Assembly (NCBI GenBank): GCA_017399905.1
Contig: JAFQAR010000031.1
Span: 117,407 to 181,406, forward strand
DNA from: Bacteroidales bacterium
Lineage (GTDB): Bacteria; Bacteroidota; Bacteroidia; Bacteroidales; UBA932
Direction of reading: 5' to 3'
DNA: 64,000 bases
Positions within the stretch are counted from its first letter, which is position 1, and every line of letters begins with the position of its first letter. Below the pieces are notes generated by a model. That model made no database searches, was not told where the DNA came from, and was given only the letters and a program-made list of their open reading frames with translations. Of this stretch, positions 25,922 through 34,045 are shown piece after piece. The position numbers and the translations under genes are program-made.

Positions 25922-26632
25922 TTACTTCAGGTGTCCGTTTTCATAGCAGGCACGGCAGACGACTCTGCCTTCATCCTCAAGGATCCACGTATCAAACGTA
26001 CGTTTTCCTTCTTCAAGGACAATGACTCTCACACCGGAACGGAACGTGGTGTAGGTCGTATCGTCACCTGAAAAACGTCCATAACCCAGGGCCACACCCT
26101 TGTCTGCCACAATGTAATCGTTATCGTGGTCATGTCCGGCAAAGACACCCATTACACTTCCTGTTTCAACCATTGCGGCAAACATGCCCGTATTGAGTGC
26201 TCCCGGACATTCATTTTCAGCTCTTCGACCGACGGATTTGTTCCTATGATCGGCAAACGCCGAAGAATATTCCGACAGGCATATATGGAAGAAGGCAAGG
26301 GAATTGACCGGTATCCCGTCATTTCTACGGGTTCTGACATTGCATCTTTTCCTGAGCCATTCTACCTGCTCTACCGAAAACCATCCATAGCCCTTGACTC
26401 CTTCAAGTCTTGAATAGTCCTGGGAATCCATGCAATATAAGACAAGCGGAACATCCTTGCCGGAAGAAGAAGATACTTCCAGCTCGACATCCGCGAGCCG
26501 GCCTTCCTTGTTCAATTCATTCAAGGAAAACGGAGAAGAGGCAATCATTTCTGACATTTCTTCCCTCGGTATACGGGTCTCCGGATCATGATTTCCGAAG
26601 ACAATGCAGATATTGAGGGACATCCGACTCAT
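25922..26632 (-). pseudogene. N-terminally truncated metallophosphoesterase copy
   Basis: The open frame encodes 236 residues that align without gaps of note to the last two thirds of the 333-residue phosphoesterase at 38352-39353. Shared stretches include EYSSAFADHRNKSVGRRAEN, ECPGALNTGMFAAMVETG and YGRFSGDDTTYTT. The copy starts just before FGNHDPET, so about 105 N-terminal residues, including the signal peptide and the first metal motifs (TDMH and GDIVTDGD), are missing. The esterase gene follows immediately upstream of the breakpoint. GNHD and GHDHDND remain, but the active site cannot be complete. It is probably a decayed duplicate left by a deletion. Confidence 0.8.
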
Positions 26633-26670
26633 GCAGAAAAAGGAATAGATCTGTCAATTTTGCTGCCTAT

Positions 26671-28680
26671 CTAAAAATCCTTGTATCTTGCAGTATTTCC
26701 ATAAGTTACACCAAGCCAGGCGTCAGTGCGGAACGGTCCCGCTGGCAAGCCTGCCTTGTTATAGAGATTTCCCTGCGGATTATGTGCCCATGCATACCTT
26801 ACTGCCAAAGGGCGTGGAACATCCTTGCAGGTCACTTCAACATAATTGCCGACGATCTTTGCATCTGCCCAGTGGAAATTATGGTCGGCTCCTGCAACCG
26901 TAAACCCTTCAAGCTTTTCTCCCTTGAACGTCAGTCCTCCGCCGACAGATGAAAAACGTATCCTGATGACATTGCCGACAATCTCATAGTCTTCATATAC
27001 AGGACCGGAACATTCCACATTCATGCCATATGTCTTGTTCAAGGCCTGAAGGGCGAGACGTCTTCCTACCTCCTGCTTGTTTCTAGGATGAATGTCATTT
27101 GCTTCACCTATGTCAATCGTTACCGCCATACCGGTATTATGCACGGTCTTTACTGCCATTGCCTGAGCCTCACGAAGTTCAGCCCAGGTGGATTCTGTCG
27201 GATTCACCTGACGTCCGGTAAAGTTTGCTAGCTGGGTTATATAGAATGGAAAGCTGTAACCCCATTGCCGTCTCCAGTCATCGATCAAGAGCCGCATTAA
27301 ATCCTGATACTGATAGGCCCTGTCATCATTTGAACATCCCTGATACCAGATGGATCCTTTTATTGCATAAGGAACAAGGGGGTTGATCATGGCATTATAA
27401 AGAACTGTCGACCAGTACGGTTCATCATACATATTCACCGGTTTCGGTGGCATGAGACGGTAGTCTGCGTCGTTTTTTGACTTCCACTCACCGGCAAGAG
27501 ACACTTTTGAGCCATCAGGTCCTTCAAGATAGAATGACTGGGCATCACCGGTAATTCCTCCGATTCCTGACTGGTCCATGATACGTATTGCTATTATAGC
27601 CTGGCCGCCATTCACAAGTTCTGACGGAATCTTATAATTCCTTTCCTTGTTCCATCCTTGTTCCTGACCGATCTTCACTCCATTGAAATATGTGACGTCC
27701 TTATCATCTACTCCTTGGATATGCATGGTCAAGGCCGCACCTTCCCACTCTGAGGGAATCTCTACCCTTCTACGTATCAGCACATGACCATCAAAGCCAG
27801 AGTCGATGTTGCCCGGATAATGCCTGTCCTCCCATCTGCTGTCGTCATATCTGACTTCCTGGAATGTGCTTATATTGGAACATATCTCATCGAAAGAGGA
27901 AGCCAGGCGATTCCATTCATTTACGGCACCTTGAGACTTGCGGATCCTCTCCTCTTTGTCTTCAGGCCAGCCTGATACCATCTCGGCCTGAGTGCCGAGA
28001 TCTTTCACCCCGGCAAGAGCTTCTTTTGTCATCCATGCCTCGATGACCGTACCTCCCCATGAAGAGTTGATCAGTCCTACCGGCACATTCTTCTTCAGAT
28101 GAATCTCTCTGCCGAAAAAGTATGCTGTTGCTGAAAATTCAGCAACTGTCTCAGGCGAGCACACCTGCCATCCGCCACCATAGGCCGCAAAATCGCTTTC
28201 CGGCTTTGAACTGGTAACCCTTTCGACACTTATGAGTCTTATCTGCGGATATCTGGATGCTTCTTTCACTTCCTGTTCGCAATCGGTCACCTTCGCCCAG
28301 GACCCCATGACCGGCATCTGCATATTGGACTGACCTGAACAGAGCCAAACCTCCCCTATCAAGATGTTCCTGATGACAAGTTCTTTCCGGCCATCTTCAG
28401 AAACAGTCATTTCGTATGGACCGCCTGCTTTAGGAGTACGGACCTTGACCATCCATCTGCCGTCATGTCCGGCCGTAGCCTTATATTCAGCCTTGTTCCA
28501 TGAGGTTGCCACAGTAATCTCAGCACCGGGAGCGGCTGTTCCCCATACCGGTGCATCGCTTCTCTGCTGCATCACCATATTGTCGGTGAATATAGGCGTC
28601 ATGCGGACTTCGGCACCGGCATCTGTCAAAGAGCAGATTGCCAATGTTACGGCAAACATAGCAAATATCTTAAGCTTCAT
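26671..28680 (-). CDS. Sialate O-acetylesterase-like SGNH esterase
   Basis: About 669 residues from the ATG at 28680. ATGs 3 and 8 codons upstream are possible, but this one begins the signal MKLKIFAMFAVTLAICSL. The N-terminal beta-domain (VRMTPIFTDNMVMQQ, PVWGTAAPGAEITV) leads to the catalytic block with GQSNMQMP (Ser nucleophile), a jelly-roll insert in the middle (WEGAALTMHIQGVDDKDVTY), WYQGCSND, and NDIHPRNKQEVGRRLA with the Asp and His of the triad. Members remove acetyl groups from sialic acids or from plant glycans (CE20-like). No sialidase or sialate lyase is nearby, so acetylated polysaccharide is the more likely substrate. It follows GH76 in an apparent minus-strand operon. Confidence 0.85.
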   Translation of the reverse strand: MKLKIFAMFAVTLAICSLTDAGAEVRMTPIFTDNMVMQQRSDAPVWGTAAPGAEITVATSWNKAEYKATAGHDGRWMVKVRTPKAGGPYEMTVSEDGRKELVIRNILIGEVWLCSGQSNMQMPVMGSWAKVTDCEQEVKEASRYPQIRLISVERVTSSKPESDFAAYGGGWQVCSPETVAEFSATAYFFGREIHLKKNVPVGLINSSWGGTVIEAWMTKEALAGVKDLGTQAEMVSGWPEDKEERIRKSQGAVNEWNRLASSFDEICSNISTFQEVRYDDSRWEDRHYPGNIDSGFDGHVLIRRRVEIPSEWEGAALTMHIQGVDDKDVTYFNGVKIGQEQGWNKERNYKIPSELVNGGQAIIAIRIMDQSGIGGITGDAQSFYLEGPDGSKVSLAGEWKSKNDADYRLMPPKPVNMYDEPYWSTVLYNAMINPLVPYAIKGSIWYQGCSNDDRAYQYQDLMRLLIDDWRRQWGYSFPFYITQLANFTGRQVNPTESTWAELREAQAMAVKTVHNTGMAVTIDIGEANDIHPRNKQEVGRRLALQALNKTYGMNVECSGPVYEDYEIVGNVIRIRFSSVGGGLTFKGEKLEGFTVAGADHNFHWADAKIVGNYVEVTCKDVPRPLAVRYAWAHNPQGNLYNKAGLPAGPFRTDAWLGVTYGNTARYKDF

Positions 28681-28732
28681 ATGGATCATAATGTTATATT
28701 CCACTTTAGGACACGTATATCTGCAGCATATG

Positions 28733-29914
28733 CTAGTTCAACGGCTTCAGGACACACATAGCCTCCATAAGCATGCATCCGGTGACATGCGGAGTCAAGC
28801 CCACCGGCTGGTCATCCGCTGGTGCATTGCGCCAGCTTCCGCCATAGAGCATTGTGTCATGGTTCACTCCTTGTTCAGCCATTACAGTGGCAAGGTTTGT
28901 GAGCCAGTCATGGAATCTCCTGCGGATGGCAGGATCCAGAGTTTCATCATTGACCAGCTTCACGAAATATCTGACGAAGATGCCATGGAACAATCCACCG
29001 TCTCCAGATGTCGCATCGAAAAGAATACCATCCTTCGTCATATGCTTTATCACGAAATCTGCAGCAAGAACCGCATCAGCCAGATACTGCCTGTCACCGG
29101 TCAGAAGATACAGCTCATGAGCGGCGCCAAGGAAGGTTCCGGAATTGTATGTAAACAGTCCTTCTTTGTCAACCTTTCCTTTGCCGTTGATGTTGTCATA
29201 GACAGCACCTGTCACACGGTCAAACAGAACGTTCTTTTCCCATGTATAGATCTTGATCGCTTCGTTGAGATATGAATTCTTCATTTTGCCGTCCTTGAAC
29301 TTGGCCTGATCGTAGAAGCGGCACAGACGAGCCGCTATGAGGGCAGCAGGGCCGTTGGAACATGCATTCTTCGACTTGTCGGTATCAGTCTTCCAGGTTA
29401 TGCCTCCGTACCAAGGAGCCTCGTCCTCAGGTCCCCATGTAGTCCAGATCCAGTCATCATACATCTGGCGGGCCTTTGCTATGTATTCCTTCTTTCCTGT
29501 GCTTTCGAACATACGGATCTGGGCAAGAGCAATCCATTCCATATCATCGACAAAGACATTCCACCATGGATCCGCCGGATTCATTCCTGTAGCGAAATTG
29601 TATCTCGGAGCACCGTCCCACCACAAAGGGAAAAGGTTCTTGTAATATTTGTCGCCGGTACGCATATAAGCGTCGACGAGAACATCCATCGCATGTGCCT
29701 GCGGCCAGTAATGACCGGTGCCCATATCAGACATATCGCTTCCATAGTTGAAGTAGTAACGGTCCGGATATCCCTCGAAATTGGCCCCCCAGAACCTTTC
29801 AACAAGGGCCTTTGACATGCCGTCTGCCATCTTGTTCCAGTAAGCGGCATCCTTCTGAGCGAAAGACGGAATCCACATGCAGATTGTAACTGCCAGCATT
29901 ATAAATCTTTTCAT
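28733..29914 (-). CDS. Glycoside hydrolase family 76 (alpha-1,6-mannanase type)
   Basis: About 393 residues from the ATG at 29914, which gives the signal MKRFIMLAVTICMWIPSFAQ; the longer frame upstream runs through the intergenic hairpin. GH76 (alpha/alpha)6-barrel features are GHYWPQAHAMDVLVDAYMR, the catalytic Asp pair in FVDDMEWIALA, NGPAALIAARL, LFTYNSGTFLGAAHELY and GVNHDTMLYGG. GH76 enzymes are endo-acting alpha-1,6-mannanases that cut the backbone of fungal mannan; in Bacteroides they act both at the surface and in the periplasm. This signal lacks a lipobox, pointing to the periplasm. It lies downstream of GH97 and upstream of the esterase gene. Confidence 0.88.
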   Translation of the reverse strand: MKRFIMLAVTICMWIPSFAQKDAAYWNKMADGMSKALVERFWGANFEGYPDRYYFNYGSDMSDMGTGHYWPQAHAMDVLVDAYMRTGDKYYKNLFPLWWDGAPRYNFATGMNPADPWWNVFVDDMEWIALAQIRMFESTGKKEYIAKARQMYDDWIWTTWGPEDEAPWYGGITWKTDTDKSKNACSNGPAALIAARLCRFYDQAKFKDGKMKNSYLNEAIKIYTWEKNVLFDRVTGAVYDNINGKGKVDKEGLFTYNSGTFLGAAHELYLLTGDRQYLADAVLAADFVIKHMTKDGILFDATSGDGGLFHGIFVRYFVKLVNDETLDPAIRRRFHDWLTNLATVMAEQGVNHDTMLYGGSWRNAPADDQPVGLTPHVTGCMLMEAMCVLKPLN

Positions 29915-29935
29915 GACTGAATTTTTCAAAATAAC

Positions 29936-29969
29936 GAGAGGGCAAAAATCAAAAGACTGCCGCCCTCTC
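29936..29969 (-). terminator. Hairpin between the GH97 and GH76 genes
   Basis: GAGAGGGC (29936-29943) pairs with GCCCTCTC (29962-29969). On the minus strand it lies after the GH97 stop and before the GH76 start, with a T-rich stretch downstream. It may be a terminator or a processing/attenuation site within the operon. Confidence 0.5.
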
Positions 29970-29993
29970 TCCAACTACCATTAACCAAAAAAA

Positions 29994-31955
29994 CTATTTT
30001 AAATTGGCAGCGTAACCGCCGTTACGTACCATCTTTATCTTCACTACATCTCCCTTACGGACCTCACGTACATTCTTTACATAATGCATCGCCTGCCTGT
30101 CGGCATTCACACCGTCTTCATAAGAAGTAAGAGTGAATGTCTTTCCTTCAGGAAGGAAGTCGAGAGCAATCTCAAGTTCAAGAGGCTCTCTGCGCTCAGC
30201 AGTCATACCTCCGATGAACCATTCTTCTCCTGTGCGTTTTGCCACGACGAGGTAATCACCAAGTTTTGCTTCAAGAACCTTTGTATCATCCCACAATACA
30301 GGGACAGAAGATATGAAGCGTGTACAATCGTCATTCCTGTAATAGAGAGTAGGATTGTCTGCAAGCATCTGAAGGCCAGACTCGAAGACCACGAAGAGAG
30401 CCATCTGGTATGCTCTTGTTCCTACACCTGCGGAATTAGGACGGTTTGCAGAGTATCTGTCCGGCTGCATGCTGATCATCGCTCCCGGAGTGTACTCCAT
30501 AGGGCCGACAGCATTACGGATGAACGGCAGATAGATACTGTTTCCAGGATTACATCCGCCCATCTGCTCAAGTCCGAGAACTCCTTCATAAGAAAGAAGG
30601 TTAGGATACATATACTCAAGACCTGCAGGCTTGTATGCGCCATGATAGTTCACGAATATCTTGTGCTTTGCAGCCTCCTTGACAGTTCTCTCATAGAAGT
30701 TTACCATCCACTGGTCACTTCTGTCCATGAAGTCGATCTTCACTCCCTTTACTCCCCACTCGGCGAATTTTTCAAACAAGCCAGGATTCTGATCGACACA
30801 TCTCCATGTGAGCCAAAGGATTACATCCACACCCACCTTCTTGCCATGCTCGATGATCTCAAAAAGGTTGCAATTCGGATTAGGAGTATAAGGATCCATA
30901 TTGTCCTTAGCCCAGCCCTCATCCATCACGATATACTTGACTCCATATTTTGAAGCGAAGTCCATGAAATATTTATAGGTCTCGACATTGAGGCCTGCCC
31001 TGAAGTCAACATCATCGCCGTATGGAATAGCCTCATTCCACCACTCCCAACTTGCCTGCCCGGGAACGATCCATGACTCATCCTCGATCTTGCTGTCCTG
31101 TGCAAGACGACAGGTCATGGTTGTCTCGACAAGACCTGCCTCATCCTTGGTGATGACAAAATATCTCCAAGGGAAGGTTCTGGAACCAGCAGTCTTTGCT
31201 ATATAAGGTTTGCGGAGAAGTATGTCCTCGCTCTTGTCTCCGCGAGGTCTGGTTTCAGCGGGAACTCTTGCGAATACTGCAGAGAAGCCGTCTGCATCGT
31301 TGCTGCGGAAGAAAGGAGCAGGATAATCCACGAGGTCCGATTCGCTCATGAGGATCTTTGTGCCACCGGAAGTCACGGCGAGGATAGGATAGTGCGCCAT
31401 ATGGTCATGGCTCTTCCAACTCCTGGTGGTATGATGGCCATAACGCTCCTCATATGCAGTCCTGAAACTTCCCGACTGCTGAAGGACAAGTTTCGCCTCC
31501 TCAGGGAAGAATACGCTGATATCCTCATGATTTACCTCGATATCATCAGCAAAAGATGTCTCGAATCTGTATGCTATACCATCATCATATGCTCTGAATG
31601 CAACAGCCCAGTTGCCTTTCATCTTGAGAACAAGTTCATTGAAATGGTTCGGAACTTCAGCATATTTCAGATGAAGGAACGGTTTCTTCACTTCGTTAAC
31701 AGTCCTGCGGACAGCCTTCTGGAGCTTCGGTGAAGAACCCAGAACATTGCCCTTCACATCCAGTGCAAGACGACAGTCATCCAGTACAAGTTCGTCACCG
31801 CACCAGACATCATAACTTACACCACCTGCGAGAGTCACCTCGACCCTGATATTTCCATCAGGAGAAGACAACTTCTGAACGCTCTGTGCATTGAGAGCAG
31901 ACGCGCTCAGGACGCACAACAGAGCAGAAATAATGAAAAATCTTTTTGCAATCAT
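29994..31955 (-). CDS. Glycoside hydrolase family 97, retaining type (alpha-galactosidase-like), copy A
   Basis: About 653 residues from the ATG at 31955, which begins the signal MIAKRFFIISALLCVLSASA. A beta-sandwich N-domain (SSPDGNIRVEVTLAGGVSYD, DDGIAYRF) is followed by the TIM barrel with SRTFPWRYFVI, WEWWNEAIPYG, YIVMDEGWA and VKIDFMDRSDQW. The Asp in KIDFMDR is where the retaining, alpha-galactosidase-like GH97 enzymes have their nucleophile; inverting SusB-type alpha-glucosidases use Glu residues instead. SYEGVLGLE and AVGPMEYTPGAM follow, and a C-terminal beta-domain closes the protein. It is a paralogue of the gene at 36374-38326 and heads the GH97-GH76-esterase group. Confidence 0.88.
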   Translation of the reverse strand: MIAKRFFIISALLCVLSASALNAQSVQKLSSPDGNIRVEVTLAGGVSYDVWCGDELVLDDCRLALDVKGNVLGSSPKLQKAVRRTVNEVKKPFLHLKYAEVPNHFNELVLKMKGNWAVAFRAYDDGIAYRFETSFADDIEVNHEDISVFFPEEAKLVLQQSGSFRTAYEERYGHHTTRSWKSHDHMAHYPILAVTSGGTKILMSESDLVDYPAPFFRSNDADGFSAVFARVPAETRPRGDKSEDILLRKPYIAKTAGSRTFPWRYFVITKDEAGLVETTMTCRLAQDSKIEDESWIVPGQASWEWWNEAIPYGDDVDFRAGLNVETYKYFMDFASKYGVKYIVMDEGWAKDNMDPYTPNPNCNLFEIIEHGKKVGVDVILWLTWRCVDQNPGLFEKFAEWGVKGVKIDFMDRSDQWMVNFYERTVKEAAKHKIFVNYHGAYKPAGLEYMYPNLLSYEGVLGLEQMGGCNPGNSIYLPFIRNAVGPMEYTPGAMISMQPDRYSANRPNSAGVGTRAYQMALFVVFESGLQMLADNPTLYYRNDDCTRFISSVPVLWDDTKVLEAKLGDYLVVAKRTGEEWFIGGMTAERREPLELEIALDFLPEGKTFTLTSYEDGVNADRQAMHYVKNVREVRKGDVVKIKMVRNGGYAANLK

Positions 31956-31981
31956 ATCAATTATCGTTATTTTTTGTATCG

Positions 31982-31989
31982 CAAATTTA
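31982..31989 (-). promoter_or_regulatory. Possible -7 element upstream of GH97 copy A
   Basis: On the minus strand TAAATTTG fits the TAnnTTTG consensus about 27 bp before the start codon. No clear TTTG is present at the expected -33 position, so this is only suggestive. Confidence 0.3.
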
Positions 31990-32118
31990 CAATAATAGAC
32001 ATACTTGCAGTCAGGAGAAATATAGCAAAACATGACTAAAACGTTGCAAAACCTGACGAAGATCTTTTTAATTTGTCACTCATGCTAAACTTGAATATCT
32101 TTAGAAAAAAATAACTTC

Positions 32119-33957
32119 ATGAGGACTTCTTTATTTTCCATCGCCATCGTTACCTTTATCATGGCATCATGCACAGAAAAAGCCATCGAACCACAGATTA
32201 CACATCCGGAAGCCATGGCTGTTGACAATGACGTGGTATACACCGTTCTTTCGTTGACCACTTCCTTCAACTTCACGATAAGCCCCGCTGATGCTGAATT
32301 CATCTACGATGTCAACGATCCGGGCTGCCAGATAAGCCTGCATCTCATCGACGGAAACGGCAGGACAGGAGGTTCTCCGGCATATTTCAGGCTTTACAAC
32401 GTCAGACGGACCGATGCTGAAAAAGGCATTTACGAAGCAGTTCTGATGGATCTTCATAAAAGCCAGGACTACAAGGAGACGGTGGTCCTTGAAATAGAAT
32501 GCGCCATCTCCGGCCAAGAGACCCGAACTGTCCGCTCCCAGCCGGTCACAGTGATATTCAGCGGCAAGGAAATGTTTTCAATGAGCATCATGAAAGAGAC
32601 GAACCAGACCGCTGTATATGAAAACCTGCTCCTTAAGCAGGACGGAAACAATTTCAGCATTTCTTCACCTCTTATAAGTTCTCCTGATCTTGTACTGTCG
32701 TTTGAAAGCAATGGAGCAAAAGTCCTCGTGGACGGTGTAGAGCAAGTAAGCGGAAAAACAGAGAACAATTTCAGCAAACCCCTGACTTACAAGGTAGTAA
32801 GCGGAAACGGAAGTTATACGGAATACACCGTATCCATCGTACATTCCGGCCTGCCGGTTCTCTTTATCGAGACTCCAGGACAGGCTGTCATCCCGAACAA
32901 GCACTCCGACTGGCTTGGCGGCACAAAGATCACTCTCTATAATCCCGATTGGACCTTGGATTATGAAGGAACGACTGGCATCAGAGGAAGAGGAAACAGC
33001 ACCTGGGGATATCCGAAGAAACCATACGCGATGAAACTGGACTCCAAGGCCGAAATCTTAGGCATGCCGAAGCATAAAAGGTGGGTGCTTCTTGCCAACT
33101 GGCTTGACAGGACGCTGCTGAGAAATCATATGGCATTCAAGATCGCTACGAAGACCGGACTGGACTATACCCCGCACGGACAGTTTGTCGATGTCATTCT
33201 CAACGGCAAGCATAACGGATGTTATCTTCTTTGCGAGCATATAAAGGTAGACAAGAACAGGGTCAATGTAGACGAACTTGAAGACGATCTGACAGACAGC
33301 GGCTACATCATGGAACTGGACTCGTATTTCGACGAAGAGTTCAGATTCCATTCCGCATATTACAATATGCCGTATATGTTCAAGGATCCTGACGAGGTCA
33401 ATGCTGCCCAGTTCGAGTTCATCCAGAATTATGTGAACAACATGGAGGCATCACTTCATGATGACGAGCGTTTTGCCGCAAGGGAATATGCTGAGTACAT
33501 CGACATTGACTCATTCATAGACTTCTGGTTTGTTCAGGAACTTACCGGCAACGAAGAGACAAAGCACCCTAAAAGCACATATATGCATAAGAATACCGGG
33601 GGTAAACTTGTCATGGGCCCTGTCTGGGACTTCGATTGGGAGACCTTCACTCCGATAACAAATTTCAGGGATATCAACCATATCTATTACGGAAGGCTCT
33701 TCCAGGATCCGGTATTCAAGGCACGGGCAAAGGAAAGATGGAATCTTTTGAAAGAAGGCTTCATGGAAATCCCTGCTTTCATAGATGCGGAGGCGGAAAG
33801 AATAAGAAGTTCAGAGTCGATGAACCATATATTATGGCCTGTCACCAGCAATGTAAACAAAGACATTGACCTTACATTTGACGAGGCCGTAAGCAAGATG
33901 AAGAAATCCTACACAGACAAACTGGAGTGGATGGACAAGACCATCAACAACTGGTAG
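32119..33957 (+). CDS. CotH-family lipoprotein
   Basis: A 612-residue lipoprotein (signal ends FIMASC). Residues about 30-270 are beta-rich adhesin/cadherin-like segments (YEAVLMDLHKSQDYKETVVL, LVDGVEQVSG). The CotH kinase-like domain follows: GIRGRGNSTWGYPKKPYAMK, WVLLANWLDRTLLRNHMAF, NGCYLLCEHIKVDKNRV, FWFVQELTGNEE and GPVWDFDWE. CotH of Bacillus is an atypical secreted protein kinase. Many Bacteroidetes carry CotH lipoproteins near glycan loci without known substrate. The gene is divergent from GH97 copy A and is followed by a strong terminator before GH27, so it forms its own transcription unit. Confidence 0.87.
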   Translation: MRTSLFSIAIVTFIMASCTEKAIEPQITHPEAMAVDNDVVYTVLSLTTSFNFTISPADAEFIYDVNDPGCQISLHLIDGNGRTGGSPAYFRLYNVRRTDAEKGIYEAVLMDLHKSQDYKETVVLEIECAISGQETRTVRSQPVTVIFSGKEMFSMSIMKETNQTAVYENLLLKQDGNNFSISSPLISSPDLVLSFESNGAKVLVDGVEQVSGKTENNFSKPLTYKVVSGNGSYTEYTVSIVHSGLPVLFIETPGQAVIPNKHSDWLGGTKITLYNPDWTLDYEGTTGIRGRGNSTWGYPKKPYAMKLDSKAEILGMPKHKRWVLLANWLDRTLLRNHMAFKIATKTGLDYTPHGQFVDVILNGKHNGCYLLCEHIKVDKNRVNVDELEDDLTDSGYIMELDSYFDEEFRFHSAYYNMPYMFKDPDEVNAAQFEFIQNYVNNMEASLHDDERFAAREYAEYIDIDSFIDFWFVQELTGNEETKHPKSTYMHKNTGGKLVMGPVWDFDWETFTPITNFRDINHIYYGRLFQDPVFKARAKERWNLLKEGFMEIPAFIDAEAERIRSSESMNHILWPVTSNVNKDIDLTFDEAVSKMKKSYTDKLEWMDKTINNW

Positions 33958-33963
33958 CGATAA

Positions 33964-34012
33964 AAGGTATCAGCGGTAATCTTAATGTGACCCGGATGCC
34001 CGCTGATACCTT
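33964..34012 (+). terminator. Terminator after the CotH gene
   Basis: A perfect 13-bp stem, AAGGTATCAGCGG (33964-33976) with CCGCTGATACCTT (34000-34012), is followed by an AT-rich run. It separates the CotH gene from GH27. Confidence 0.8.
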
Positions 34013-34045
34013 ATATTAATTTTCAGGGTCTCCCGATAAGCGGGA

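Noticed and set aside
26671-28680. Sialic-acid utilisation locus
   Set aside because: Only an esterase of the sialate O-acetylesterase family is present; no sialidase, lyase, epimerase or sialate transporter is nearby.
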